Part shown: piece by piece, positions 8,845 through 17,749 of the stretch
Layout of the letters: every line of letters starts with the position of its first letter
How positions within the stretch are numbered: position 1 is the stretch's first letter
Assembly: GCA_029262115.1 (NCBI GenBank)
Contig: JAJCZZ010000053.1
Location: 62,001-126,000, forward strand
Length of the DNA: 64,000 nucleotides
Direction of reading: 5' to 3'
Origin: Gemmatimonadota bacterium
GTDB lineage: Bacteria; Gemmatimonadota; Gemmatimonadetes; Longimicrobiales; Gaopeijiaceae
The notes under the pieces: model-generated
The model's input: only the letters and a program-made list of their open reading frames with translations
Database searches by the model: none
What the model was told of the DNA's origin: nothing
Translations under genes and position numbers: made by a program

Positions 8845-9948
8845 ATGATTTTCGAGCGCACGGAACAACATCCTGGAGCCCGGCTCCTGCTGGTCTTGGC
8901 GTGCCTCGTCGTGGTCGTGTTCGGGTTGAAGTTCGCCGCCCCCATCCTGCTACCGTCCGCGCTGGCGCTCTTTCTGGCCATCCTCAACGTCCCGTTGATG
9001 ATCCAGTTGCAGAGGAGGGGCGTGCCTCGCCCCCTCGCCATCGCCCTGACGATGCTCGTGACCGTGGCGATCTTCGGGGTGATCCTGCTCCTCGCGGTGC
9101 AGTCGTTTTCCGAACTCCAGACGCAGCTCCCGAGGTACGCCACTCGCCTGCAGTTGCTGCAGCAGCAGTGGGTCCGGTCGTTGGACGCCATGACCGAGTT
9201 CGACCTGACATCCTACTTCACACCCGCGCTGACGACGGACCTGCTGAACCCGTCGTCGGTGGTCGACTTCGTCGGCAACATGCTCGGCCGGATTGCGCAG
9301 CTCGTCTCCACCACGTTCGTGATCCTGCTCATTCTCGTGTTCATGCTCGACGAGGCGGCGGTCTTCCCGAAGAAATTCACCTACATCCTGGGATCGGGGC
9401 CGGATGAGCATCGGATGGCCGCCGTGGTCGGCGAGATCCAGACGTATCTGGGCATCAAGACGATCATCTCCCTGACCACCGGTTTAATCCTGGGTCTGTG
9501 GGCGTACATCATGGATCTGGACTTCCCGGTCCTTCTCGGGGTGTTCGCGTTTCTGCTCAACTACATCCCGACCGTCGGATCGATCATTGCCGCGGCACCC
9601 GCGATTCTGCTGAGCATCATCCTGCACGGCACCCTCGGGCACGCGATCCTGGTCGCGAGCGGGTACGTGGCGGTCAACACCGTGTTTGGAAACATCTTGG
9701 AGCCCAACCTGATGGGGCGGCGCCTGGGGCTGAGCACGCTGGTCGTCATCCTCTCGCTGCTTTTCTGGGGATGGACCTGGGGGCCGGTGGGCGCGCTCCT
9801 GTCCGTTCCGCTCACCGTGGTCCTCAAGATCTGGCTGGAGCACACGCCGGACCTGGCGTGGGTCGCGGTGCTCCTCGACAAAGCGCCGCCCGACCCGGCC
9901 TTCGTCCCGGCGGGACCCGCCGACATCGATATCGACGCAGGGGTGTGA
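8845..9948 (+). CDS. AI-2E family transporter (TqsA/PerM-like permease)
   Basis: 367 residues from ATG 8845 ([11 protein letters not shown]), with about eight membrane helices: two N-terminal ones ([34 protein letters not shown]), a long amphipathic central region (about 95-150), and a C-terminal set containing [18 protein letters not shown], the most conserved PF01594 block, and [16 protein letters not shown]. Members are linked to AI-2 export, Na+/H+ exchange or unknown small-molecule efflux, so the substrate cannot be predicted. Followed after one base by the gene at 9950, probably co-transcribed; divergent from the release-factor-like gene. Confidence 0.9.
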   Translation: MIFERTEQHPGARLLLVLACLVVVVFGLKFAAPILLPSALALFLAILNVPLMIQLQRRGVPRPLAIALTMLVTVAIFGVILLLAVQSFSELQTQLPRYATRLQLLQQQWVRSLDAMTEFDLTSYFTPALTTDLLNPSSVVDFVGNMLGRIAQLVSTTFVILLILVFMLDEAAVFPKKFTYILGSGPDEHRMAAVVGEIQTYLGIKTIISLTTGLILGLWAYIMDLDFPVLLGVFAFLLNYIPTVGSIIAAAPAILLSIILHGTLGHAILVASGYVAVNTVFGNILEPNLMGRRLGLSTLVVILSLLFWGWTWGPVGALLSVPLTVVLKIWLEHTPDLAWVAVLLDKAPPDPAFVPAGPADIDIDAGV

Positions 9949-9949
9949 C

Positions 9950-10480
9950 ATGCCACGAGTAGACTTCGAACAGCTCCCGGATCACGGCCGGATGTGGGTG
10001 TTCCCGGCTGAGCGCGCCCTCCAGGCCGCGGAGGCGGACGCCCTCCTCACCGAAGTCGACGACTTCCTGGACGGATGGGCGGCCCACGGCGCGCCGCTGC
10101 GGTCGTCCCGCCAGTTCGTGGCGGACCAGTTCTTGATCGTGGGGGTCGACGAAGACGTTGAGGCGCCGTCCGGCTGCTCGATCGACGCGCTGGTCAACCG
10201 GTTGAGGGCGCTGGGAGATGGCATGGGGGTGGTACTGATCCAGCACGCGCCGATCTGGTACAGGGATGGGGACGATGTGGCCGTCGTGAGCCGCGCCGAC
10301 TTCAAGGCGCGGGCCCGGGCGGGTGACGTTGACCTCGACACCCCGGTCATCGACACGTCGCTGACGCGCATTGGGGATCTGCGAAGTGGGAAGCTCGAGC
10401 GGCCGGCGCGGGAGGCGTGGCATGGGCGGGCGTTTCGGTTGCGGGGGCCGGACGGAGAGGTCAAGGAAGAGGGGAACTAA
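9950..10480 (+). CDS. Conserved hypothetical protein with SGCSID motif
   Basis: 176 residues, soluble, no signal peptide. It starts DFEQLPDHGRMWVF and has FLDGWAAHGAPLRSSRQF, a central PSGCSIDALVNRLRAL motif, VSRADFKARARAGDV and REAWHGRAF. I recognise this as a widely conserved uncharacterised family, sometimes mis-labelled ABC transporter ATPase, although no Walker motif is present. The fixed Cys and Asp in SGCSID look like functional residues, but no activity is known to me. One base separates it from the AI-2E permease gene. Confidence 0.72.
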   Translation: MPRVDFEQLPDHGRMWVFPAERALQAAEADALLTEVDDFLDGWAAHGAPLRSSRQFVADQFLIVGVDEDVEAPSGCSIDALVNRLRALGDGMGVVLIQHAPIWYRDGDDVAVVSRADFKARARAGDVDLDTPVIDTSLTRIGDLRSGKLERPAREAWHGRAFRLRGPDGEVKEEGN

Positions 10481-10502
10481 GCATTGAACTAAGCACCGGT
10501 CG
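10474..10502. repeat. Direct repeats at left border of the decayed TA locus
   Basis: GAACTAAGCA occurs at 10474-10483 and again at 10486-10495, 12 bp apart. The second copy is the start of TGAACTAAGCACCGGTCG (10485-10502), which recurs with one substitution and one extra C at 11291-11309. TTAGTTC, the inverse of GAACTAA, is at 11268-11274. Confidence 0.5.
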
Positions 10503-10693
10503 TCTTTGGGATGAACCACACCGGTTTCATCAGAGAGTCCATCGCTTGAGAGCAGGGGGGCATGAGACTCACTTCGTCACAGAGTGGGGCCCACCTTCTA
10601 CCGAGCAGCCCGGCCCGGGGCGAGCGAACAGAAGTGCAAGCGTGTTTGAACAGGATTAGCTTTGCTGTGACGACAACCGTGACGGAGCATCCC

Positions 10694-10967
10694 ATGGAAG
10701 CCAAGGCCAAGGACGCTGAAGCCCGCCGCCAGCGGCTACACCGCCTCGTCGATGACATGCATGAGGGCGAGTTGGAGACGGGTCGAGACGTTCGTCGACT
10801 TCGTGCACGAGCGTGGGGACCCACTGCTGCGTAGGCTGATGAACGCTCCCTACGACGACGAGCCGGTGACCCCCGAAGAAGAGGAAGCGGTTCGGGAAGC
10901 CCTCGACGACATCGCGGCCGGACGGGTCCAAACGCTCGACGAGGTCATGAAGGAGCTCGGGCACTGA
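10694..10967 (+). pseudogene. RelB-type antitoxin, frameshifted
   Basis: Two frames together spell one antitoxin-like protein. From ATG 10694 the first frame reads MEAKAKDAEARRQRL, HRLVDDMHEGELET; near 10780-10785 the homology jumps one base to the frame reading VETFVDFVHERGDPLLRRLM and APYDDEPVTPEEEEAV, ending at 10967 with TLDEVMKELGH. The PYDDEP and EEEAV segments and the ending are typical of antitoxins encoded just before RelE-like toxins. The shift looks like a one-base gain (or two-base loss). A short ORF from 10752 could still make the second half. Confidence 0.65.
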
Positions 10968-10975
10968 CCTGGAGG

Positions 10976-11184
10976 ATGCACGTCACCAACCGCGCCAAGA
11001 AGGATCTGAAGCGCCTCGACAAGCAGGCCCAGGCGAGGGAGACGTCACTATGCTGACCGACGTTCGGCCGCCTGAGTGGCGGCTTCGGGTCGGCGACTGG
11101 CGTGTACGGTTCCGTAAGCATCTCGACGAGCAGATCCTCGAGATCCTCCACGTCCGCCACCGGAGCCAGGCGTACGACCGCTGA
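10976..11184 (+). pseudogene. RelE/ParE-type toxin, truncated and frameshifted
   Basis: The reading frame from ATG 10976, 8 bp after the antitoxin stop and preceded by GGAGG, gives MHVTNRAKKDLKRLDKQAQ, the start of RelE-like toxins, but stops at 11054-11056. A second frame (11050-11184) carries the C-terminal half, RPPEWRLRVGDWRVRFRK, then EILHVRHRSQAYDR. About 20-25 central residues are missing and the halves are out of frame, so the mRNA interferase should be inactive. Together with the frameshifted antitoxin this is a dead TA module. Confidence 0.7.
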
Positions 11185-11290
11185 TGACTGGCCGTATCCG
11201 CGCCTACGACGCTCCCCGCTCCGCGACTGAAGTGCATCCCCCCCCTTTCCCGACCGCCCCGAAGTTGTTAGTTCAGTTTAACAGGCAAAG

Positions 11291-11309
11291 TGAACCAAGC
11301 CACCGGTCG
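11291..11309. repeat. Direct repeat at right border of the decayed TA locus
   Basis: TGAACCAAGCCACCGGTCG matches 10485-10502 with one substitution and one insertion. The pair brackets about 800 bp containing only the broken toxin-antitoxin genes, which could mark an insertion or recombination boundary. Confidence 0.45.
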
Positions 11310-11317
11310 GGTTCGGA

Positions 11318-12508
11318 ATGCGCGGTCGCTTCATCAAGAAGACGTGGGCGTGGGAGCCGCGCCTGTATGCGCCGGCGCGCTATCGGAAGGCGTGTTCCTA
11401 CGAAGCCTTCGTGCCGGATTTCCTCGCTGGATATTCGTTCGATCTGAGTTCCGGGTTGGCGGCCTCGGTGGCCGAAGCGGAGCATGCGATCGGATCGCTG
11501 AATACGTCGGCCCACCCCGCTCTGGCTCCCTTTGCGCGACTCCTTCTTCGAACGGAGTCGATCGCTTCGTCCAAGATCGAAGGGCTCCAAGTGGGACCCC
11601 GCCAGCTCGCGCGGGCCGAATCGCGTGCGGAGACCGGCGGGAAGCTGGCTCCGACCGCCGCTGAGATCGTCGGCAACATCGAAGCCATGCAGTTGGCTGT
11701 GGATGAGGCGGCGGCGGACGCGGGCTTCGGCGTCGCCGAGATCGTTGGGGTTCACCGTCGCCTGATGGAGCGGGCGCCGAACGTCCGGATCGCCGGGGTG
11801 GTCCGATCCGATCAGAACTGGATCGGGGGTAACGACTACAACCCGTGTGGCGCCGACTTCGTCCCACCACCACCCGAGTTCGTCGGCGAGCTCCTCGACG
11901 ACCTTACCGTGGCCGTATCCGAGGGCGGCTTCTCACCCCTCGTGCAGGCGGCCCTCGTCCACGCCCAGTTCGAAACCGTCCATCCCTTTCTGGATGGGAA
12001 TGGGCGAGCGGGGCGGGCGTTGATCCATGTGGTGCTTCGACGTCGTGGCCTCGCCGCCTGGTACGTCCCGCCTATCAGTGTGCGGCTCGGCGCGGAACGT
12101 GAGCGCTACATCGAGGGGCTCACGGCATTCCGCATGGGCGACGTCGAGGGCTGGATCGAGCGGTTCACCGCGGCAGCGGCCCAGAGTGCGGCATTGGCCA
12201 CAGACTATCTCGAGGCGGTTCGAGACCTGATGGAGAGCTGGCGGGAACGGCTGCGGGGCGGTGCGGCGCCGCGTTCCGACGCGGCCGCGTGGGCGCTGAT
12301 CGACGTCCTGCCGGCCCATCCCGTGATCACGGCCCCGGTCTCAGCGGCGGCCACCGGGAGATCGAAGGCCGCCATACATGCTGCCATCGAACAGTTGACG
12401 GAGTGCGGGGTCCTGGAGCCTCTCGGCCCCTTGCAGCGCAACCGTTCCTGGGAGGCTCTGGATCTTCTGGACCTCATGAAGGGACTCGAGGAAGGCCGTC
12501 CCCTCTAA
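11318..12508 (+). CDS. Fic-domain protein with inhibitory motif and C-terminal winged helix
   Basis: 396 residues. The Fic active-site motif HPFLDGNGRAGR is intact at residues 222-233; Fic enzymes transfer AMP or related groups to target proteins. The N-terminal inhibitory motif [S/T]xxxE[G/N] is at residues 84-89 (SSKIEG), the arrangement of class II Fic proteins in which this helix blocks the ATP site. A Fic_N-type region precedes the core, and the C-terminal about 100 residues (AAIHAAIEQLTECGVLEPLG) look like a winged-helix DNA-binding domain, as in Fic/DOC proteins that may control their own transcription. No separate antitoxin gene is adjacent. Its end overlaps the convergent YheT gene by 4 bp. 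Confidence 0.88.
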   Translation: MRGRFIKKTWAWEPRLYAPARYRKACSYEAFVPDFLAGYSFDLSSGLAASVAEAEHAIGSLNTSAHPALAPFARLLLRTESIASSKIEGLQVGPRQLARAESRAETGGKLAPTAAEIVGNIEAMQLAVDEAAADAGFGVAEIVGVHRRLMERAPNVRIAGVVRSDQNWIGGNDYNPCGADFVPPPPEFVGELLDDLTVAVSEGGFSPLVQAALVHAQFETVHPFLDGNGRAGRALIHVVLRRRGLAAWYVPPISVRLGAERERYIEGLTAFRMGDVEGWIERFTAAAAQSAALATDYLEAVRDLMESWRERLRGGAAPRSDAAAWALIDVLPAHPVITAPVSAAATGRSKAAIHAAIEQLTECGVLEPLGPLQRNRSWEALDLLDLMKGLEEGRPL

Positions 12509-13533
12509 TCGACCCGAGCCATCCCCGCCAACCCACTCCCCAAAAAGCGCGCGGCCTCCTCGTCGGCCCAGAAGCGCGGATCGGTCGGCGAACCTTGCAG
12601 GAAGCCGACGTGCCCGCCGCGCTTCGTGACGGCGGGCACCAGCCAGGGGTTCTGCTCCATGGCCTCGAGCGGCACGCGGTCCGCCGGGAGGAAGGGGTCG
12701 TCCATGCTGTGCAGCAGCAGCGTCGGCACCCGGATCGTGTCCAGGAAGCGCACGCTGCTCGACTCCCGGTAGTACGCCTCGGCGCCTTCGAAGCCGTGAA
12801 GTGGGGAGGTCGCGCGTTCATCGAACGCTCGAATGGTTTGGGCCCGCCGAATGGCCTCGATGTCGAGCACGGGCGCCAGATCGCCCTCCTTCAGGCGGAC
12901 CTTCTCACGGAGCGACCGGAGGAAGTACTGGCTGTACAGCCGGCCCATCCGGCCCGTTTCAAGGATGTCGGCGCCGGCCGAGAGGTCGTAGGGGACGGAC
13001 ATGACCGCCGCGACGTCGAGGAGCCCCCGCCCGCCATCGCCTCGCTCCCCCATGAGCTTCAGGAGCACATTGCCGCCCAGGGAGAAGCCCATGGCGCCGA
13101 TCGGTCGGTCCGGATGCCGGGCGCGCAGCAATTCGAGCACATGGACCGGGTCCTCGGTCGCGCCGGAGTGATAGAGGCGGTTGGTGCGGTTCGGCTCGCC
13201 GCTGCAGCCGCGGAAGTTCATGGCCACGGGGTGCACCCGACGCCGGCCGAGCTCGCGGCACAGGTTCCGGACGTAGGTGCGGGCGGCACTTCCCTCCAAT
13301 CCGTGCAGGATCAGGCAGATGGGCGCGCCCGGCGCCGGCTCGGGCGCCCAGTCGAGATCGAGGAAGTCTCCGTCCGGTGTCTCGACCCGCTCCCGTGTGT
13401 AGTCGGGTCCCTTGGACGACCGGAGGGATCGCGCCAGGAGCGTTTGTAGATGCGGGCCGGGAGCCCAGGCGGCGGGTCGAAACGGCCGGAGATGGAAATC
13501 CAGTCGCGAATCATCGGGGGATGGTGTGGACAT
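12505..13533 (-). CDS. YheT/UPF0017-family alpha/beta hydrolase
   Basis: About 342 residues from ATG 13533 (MSTPSPDDSRLDF); an ATG at 13602 would add 23 residues of unlikely sequence. The fold shows LILHGLEGSA (oxyanion loop), nucleophile elbow GFSLGGN, a catalytic Asp in HSMDDPFLP and His in RGGHVGFLQG. NFRGCSGEPNRTNRLYHSG is the signature segment of this subfamily, close to E. coli YheT and eukaryotic ABHD1/3 proteins that act on lipids. Substrate unknown. Its 3' end overlaps the convergent fic gene. Confidence 0.87.
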   Translation of the reverse strand: MSTPSPDDSRLDFHLRPFRPAAWAPGPHLQTLLARSLRSSKGPDYTRERVETPDGDFLDLDWAPEPAPGAPICLILHGLEGSAARTYVRNLCRELGRRRVHPVAMNFRGCSGEPNRTNRLYHSGATEDPVHVLELLRARHPDRPIGAMGFSLGGNVLLKLMGERGDGGRGLLDVAAVMSVPYDLSAGADILETGRMGRLYSQYFLRSLREKVRLKEGDLAPVLDIEAIRRAQTIRAFDERATSPLHGFEGAEAYYRESSSVRFLDTIRVPTLLLHSMDDPFLPADRVPLEAMEQNPWLVPAVTKRGGHVGFLQGSPTDPRFWADEEAARFLGSGLAGMARVD

Positions 13534-13675
13534 TCCGGCTCGGTGCGGGGGACGGGAACGCGTGTCCCGGGAGTCTGGCGGTTCCGGCTGCGTGCGCAAC
13601 AAAAGGGCCGTCCATAGCCGTAGTGCGAAGTCCGTGCCCGCAGTGCTCTACAGCCACGGCGACGGCGTGACGCGG

Positions 13676-13734
13676 TGACACATACCGCGTCGATGTGAAA
13701 CAGATTACGATTGATGTGTCACATCATATAAAAT
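13676..13734. promoter_or_regulatory. AT-rich regulatory patch with nested palindromes
   Basis: This 396-bp gap (13534-13929) contains one of the few AT-rich stretches in the window. TGATGTG-T-CACATCA at 13712-13726 is a perfect 15-bp palindrome, directly followed by TATAAAAT (13727-13734), a likely -10 box. TGACACAT at 13676-13683 pairs with ATGTGTCA at 13714-13721, giving a second, wider inverted repeat. A dimeric repressor or activator covering the promoter of the 13930 gene would explain both. The rest of the gap shows nothing recognisable. Confidence 0.5.
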
Positions 13735-13929
13735 GTTACAAGCCGTTTTTGCATAAAGAGATGTGCAACTTTGACGTCCCTGGCACGAAGGTGGCGACTG
13801 AGGTCCGCAGCGGTGAGGTCGAGCGACCGTCGCTCCCCAGGCGGCTCCGACCGCATCGCTTTGAAACGCTGGCTCGCGAACGACCGTAGTGGAAGAACCC
13901 AACGCTGACGCTGCTCCCTTGCGAGGAAT

Positions 13930-15195
13930 ATGATGGTCGGACTGAAATGGCTGGCTCTGGCGCTGACGACCACCCTGGCAGTTTCCCCCGAGGCCCCGCC
14001 GCCGGACGATCGGATGTACGGCCGGGTCGTTACCGCGGGAGGCGATGTCTTCGAGGGTTATCTCCGTTGGGATCGTAATGAGGGGAGTTGGGGGGATCTC
14101 CTGTCCGGAAGCAAGGAGATGCCCTGGCAGAACGCCCGTGACGCGGAGCGCTTCGACCGTGACGGGCGACGCGACCGCGCGCGGCGGCGCAGCGTGAGCG
14201 TTCTCGGTCTCCGCATCAGTTGGACGGACGACGACGGCGACGACTTCCCACGGACCGCGACGTCCGGCATCCGTTTCGGTCACGTACGGGCGCTCGAAGT
14301 TCGTGGTGAGAACCGCGCGCTGCTGACGCTCAAGTCGGGGGAAGAGCTCGAACTCAAGAACGGGTCGACCGACCTCGGCAACGATCTGCGCGGTCTGCTG
14401 GTCGCGGATCCGGAGCGCGGCGAAGTGACACTACGGTGGCGCGACCTCGACCGGGTGGAGTTCATGGCGGCTCCTGCGGGCATGCCCGAGCCCGCGGCTC
14501 GGCGGCTGTACGGCACGCTACGCACCCGGGGGGGCGAGAGCTTCGACGGCTTCATCGCGTGGGATGTGGATGAGATCCTCACGACGGACGTTCTCGACGG
14601 GGAAGAGCGCGGACGCGACCGGAAGATCCCGTTCGGAAGCATCGCTTCGATCGAGCGATCCGGTTCGTCGGGCGCCTATGTCGTCCTGAGAAATGGGGAG
14701 GAGTTCGAACTCCGTGACTCCAACGACGTCGACGACTCCAACCGGGGCATCTCCGTGTCGGATCCTGGCCTGGGGCAAGTCACGGTGGAGTGGGACGAGT
14801 TCGAAGACGTCTCCTTCCGCGACGCTCCGGCGGGCATGGGCTCCTACGCGGACTTTGATGGGGGTCGTGCGCTCTACGGGACGGTGGAGACGGAGTCGGG
14901 CGACCTGGTGACCGGATGGATCCGGTGGGACAACGACGAGGAGTTCACCTGGGAGATCCTCGACGGTGAGGACCGAGACGTCGAGTACGACGTGGAGTTC
15001 GGCCTGATCCGATCGATCACGAAGCGTGGCTCGTGGGGCTCGGAGGTCCAGCTTCTGGACGGTCGGGTGCTGCAGCTCGAGGGCTCGAACGACGTGGACG
15101 AGGACAACAAGGGCATCTACGTCACCTCCGAGGACGGCGAGACCGTGCGGATCGATTGGTGGGACTTCCGTGAGGTCGAATTCGACAACCGATGA
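13930..15195 (+). CDS. Secreted protein of three tandem repeat domains, unknown function
   Basis: 421 residues after a GAGG site and a double ATG (13930/13933), with a signal peptide (MMVGLKWLALALTTTLAVS). The mature protein is three copies of one unit of about 105 residues (roughly 28-180, 192-296 and 314-419). Each opens with [LM]YGxxxTxxG and [GA][YFW]xxW, passes a FGxIxxI-like strand and an L-[KR]-[SND]-G-E-E-[LF]-[EQ]-L strand, then D..D..N.G[IL].V, and ends with a strand of the type V.[LIV].W.[DE]F..V.F. Copy 1 carries an extra Arg-rich insert. The pattern predicts small all-beta domains. I do not recognise the family. It is coupled to the outer-membrane protein gene 4 bp downstream. 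Confidence 0.72.
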   Translation: MMVGLKWLALALTTTLAVSPEAPPPDDRMYGRVVTAGGDVFEGYLRWDRNEGSWGDLLSGSKEMPWQNARDAERFDRDGRRDRARRRSVSVLGLRISWTDDDGDDFPRTATSGIRFGHVRALEVRGENRALLTLKSGEELELKNGSTDLGNDLRGLLVADPERGEVTLRWRDLDRVEFMAAPAGMPEPAARRLYGTLRTRGGESFDGFIAWDVDEILTTDVLDGEERGRDRKIPFGSIASIERSGSSGAYVVLRNGEEFELRDSNDVDDSNRGISVSDPGLGQVTVEWDEFEDVSFRDAPAGMGSYADFDGGRALYGTVETESGDLVTGWIRWDNDEEFTWEILDGEDRDVEYDVEFGLIRSITKRGSWGSEVQLLDGRVLQLEGSNDVDEDNKGIYVTSEDGETVRIDWWDFREVEFDNR

Positions 15196-15199
15196 CGCG

Positions 15200-17467
15200 A
15201 TGACGATGTGTGGGGTGGGGAGGGGAGGCGTCGGAGCCCTGGTGTTCGCGGCCGTGATGGTCGCCGCCGGGGCTCCCGACGTCGTGGGTCAGTCCCCAGA
15301 CAGTCCTTTCGGGGATGCGACCGCGGAAGCGCTGTGGCGGGCCGCCGCGGACCATCGCCTTCGAACCGAGGACGAGTTGGTGTCGTACACGGCGGTCGTA
15401 CGACAACGCGTGTCCGCGGGCATCCGCATGCCGCTCAAGGACCGGACGCTGTACCGCGCGGAATCGGCCCATCGGGTCCTCTGGGACCGGGAGGGCGATG
15501 TGATCGTGCAGGTGCTCGCGCTCCGGGAGCAGACGCCGATGGGCGTCGAGGAGGGCCGCACGAAGCTGGGTTTGTTCGACGAGAACTTCGATCCGCTCGA
15601 CGACCGGCTCTTCTTCGGGATGGCCCCGTCCGATGACGAAGGGTATCAGGAAGACCCGCACGACTTCTGGTTCGAGCATCCGCTGGAGCCCAGCTACCAG
15701 GCGGGCTATCGGTACACGGTCGGCGACACCCTGACGCTGAGCCTTCCGGAGGGTCGAACCGTCCTCGCGGTCGAGCTCCGAGTCGTGCCCACCGAAGTGG
15801 ACGTCCACCGCATGACGGGCTCTCTGTGGATCGAACCGGAGAGCGGGGCGCTCGTGCGGGCCGTCTACCGGCTCTCGGACCGCTTCGACGTCATGCGCGA
15901 CGTGCCCGACGTCCGGGAGGAGGACGAAGAGGGCAACTTCAAGTTCGTGCCGCCGATGCTGAAGCCCTGGGGCGCCGAGATCCGGATGATCGCCGTGGAC
16001 TACGCGATGTGGGACCGGACCTGGCTGCCCCGCTCGCTCCGGGCCGAAGGCGTGATCTCGGCCGGGGTCGTCCATGCGCCCGCCGCCATCGAGGTGACGT
16101 ACGAGATCGAGGATGTCGTCACTGAGGCCGACCTGGCGGCGTCGACCGACGGCGACGTCGAGACCCGGCACTTCGAGACGCGCGCGGAGGCGATGGACGC
16201 CCTCGCGCGCCTGACCACTGGGGACGAGCCGTACCATCTGGAGCCGGGGTGGAGTTCGAGAGACGAGCGCCGCCGCCCGGGTCGGGGCTCGCGCCACCGC
16301 GTTCGCTACCTGGTGCCGGACGATCCGAGCTACCTGCTGGACAGCCCCATGCTGCCCCCGCCCATCTGGGACGACGCCCCGGGCTTCCCGGACGACGCGG
16401 ATGTAGAGGACTACCTGAAGGTGCTGGACGGGCTGCCGTCTCCGACTCAGGTGGGCATCCCCTACACGGTCCGGTGGGGCCCCCAGCGCCCCGACCTGCT
16501 GCGCTTCAACCGCGTGGAGGGTCTGTCTGTCGGCGTCCGTGGCCAGGTCCGTCCGCAAACGCCGCTCGGCGCCCTGTCGCTGACCGGCTCGGTTCGCGCG
16601 GGCCACGCCGACGTCACGCCGTCTGCCCGCCTGGACATCACGCGCGAGACGCTCCGGCGCCGGATCACCGTGCGGGGCTACAGCGAGCTGGCTGCGGCGG
16701 ACGAGCGGGCGCGCCCGCTCGCGCTTGGCAACTCGCTGATGGCGCTCCTGTTCGGCCGGGACGAGGGCGAGTACTTCCGGCGTTCGGGCGCCTTCGTGTC
16801 GTGGAGCCCACCGTCCGCCGAGCGTCAGACGTTCGAGGCGCGGCTCTACGGCGAGTATCACGAGGCGGTGGGGACGGACACGCGGGTGAGCGTCCGGGCC
16901 ATCGGGCAGGAGGGATGGGCGTTTCGGCCCAACATCGTCGCCGAGGAGGGATGGGACGTGGGGACCCTGGTTCGGCTGGCGCCGTGGTGGGGGACCGATC
17001 CGCGCATGGTCCAGGCCGGCCTCTCGCTCGAGCTTCAGGGTGCGACGGGCGACTTCGAGTACGCGCGCTCGTCCCTCACAGGGCAGCTTCTCGTTCCGCT
17101 CGGCGGCGACTACCGCGCCGGCTTCGAGGCCGCCGGGGGCACGTCGTGGGGCGCGCTGCCAATTCAGCGGCACTGGTTCCTCGGGGGCACGCGGACGCTA
17201 CGCGGGTACGCGCCCTCTACCGCCGTGGGCCCCGCCTTCGTCCGCGGGCGCGCCGAGGTGGGCCAACAGTTCGCGTTCGGCCTGATCGGACTGTTCGGGG
17301 AAGGGGGATGGGCGGGTCCGAAGGACGTGTTCGATACCGACGCGCTCCTCTACTCGGTCGGAACGGGCCTGTCGTTGATCGACGGACTCTTCCGGCTGGA
17401 CGGTGCGTGGGGTCTGGCGGACGGCGCGGGCTTCCGGCTGCACTTCTATATGGATGGGGCGCTCTGA
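15200..17467 (+). CDS. Outer-membrane beta-barrel protein with large periplasmic region
   Basis: About 755 residues from ATG 15200, with a signal peptide ending near VVGQ. Residues about 25-370 are soluble, with an outer-membrane lipoprotein-like middle part (SLWIEPESGALVRAVYRLSDR) similar to the LolA/LolB-like region of DUF5686-type proteins. Residues about 420-755 alternate as barrel strands, and FLGGTRTLRGYAP near residue 660 matches the Omp85/BamA-type surface-antigen barrel motif (GGxxxxRGY). It probably sits in the outer membrane with the repeat protein made by the preceding coupled gene as periplasmic or surface partner. Exact function unknown. Confidence 0.7.
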   Translation: MTMCGVGRGGVGALVFAAVMVAAGAPDVVGQSPDSPFGDATAEALWRAAADHRLRTEDELVSYTAVVRQRVSAGIRMPLKDRTLYRAESAHRVLWDREGDVIVQVLALREQTPMGVEEGRTKLGLFDENFDPLDDRLFFGMAPSDDEGYQEDPHDFWFEHPLEPSYQAGYRYTVGDTLTLSLPEGRTVLAVELRVVPTEVDVHRMTGSLWIEPESGALVRAVYRLSDRFDVMRDVPDVREEDEEGNFKFVPPMLKPWGAEIRMIAVDYAMWDRTWLPRSLRAEGVISAGVVHAPAAIEVTYEIEDVVTEADLAASTDGDVETRHFETRAEAMDALARLTTGDEPYHLEPGWSSRDERRRPGRGSRHRVRYLVPDDPSYLLDSPMLPPPIWDDAPGFPDDADVEDYLKVLDGLPSPTQVGIPYTVRWGPQRPDLLRFNRVEGLSVGVRGQVRPQTPLGALSLTGSVRAGHADVTPSARLDITRETLRRRITVRGYSELAAADERARPLALGNSLMALLFGRDEGEYFRRSGAFVSWSPPSAERQTFEARLYGEYHEAVGTDTRVSVRAIGQEGWAFRPNIVAEEGWDVGTLVRLAPWWGTDPRMVQAGLSLELQGATGDFEYARSSLTGQLLVPLGGDYRAGFEAAGGTSWGALPIQRHWFLGGTRTLRGYAPSTAVGPAFVRGRAEVGQQFAFGLIGLFGEGGWAGPKDVFDTDALLYSVGTGLSLIDGLFRLDGAWGLADGAGFRLHFYMDGAL

Positions 17468-17749
17468 GGTACGGGCCCACCGCTGAGACAGGAGCGCCGC
17501 TCCGCTGAGGCTGGACGGCCGAGCCGCCGCGACGGGAAGGCCTGGCAGCTCCGGCTGGACGGCCGAGCCGCTGAGACTGGAGGAGGAGCGGCTCAAACGG
17601 ACCCACGAGCCGCTGAAAATGGACGCCCGCTCCCCTGCGACCCCGTCGGCCGTGCCCTTCTGACTGGACGACCGTAGCGGCGACCTTCAGGTTGTGCGGC
17701 GTACACACCCGTCCTGTCGCCGCGCCGCTCCTCCGCCCACGGGCCTTCC
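17468..17749. repeat. Gene-free stretch with short degenerate GC repeats
   Basis: 282 bp without a plausible gene. GGCTGGACGGCCGAGCCG occurs twice, near 17510 and 17552, and the motif GAGCCGCTGA recurs (CCGAGCCGCTGAGAC, ACGAGCCGCTGAAAA). A related motif, GAGCCGCTCAGCC, is duplicated at 56969 and 56994 in another gap. No promoter or terminator is obvious. Confidence 0.45.

Noticed and set aside
11318-12508. Fic gene as toxin of a Doc/Phd-type module with the preceding broken antitoxin
   Set aside because: The broken antitoxin is of the kind paired with RelE and sits directly before RelE fragments; the Fic protein carries its own inhibitory helix.
12289-13449. Long plus-strand frame opposite the YheT-like gene
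   Set aside because: No family features, and overlaps a hydrolase with a complete catalytic triad.
15122-17173. 683-codon open frame opposite the outer-membrane barrel gene
   Set aside because: Same shadow effect; no recognisable motif and no ribosome-binding site, while the plus-strand frame has a signal peptide and barrel motif.
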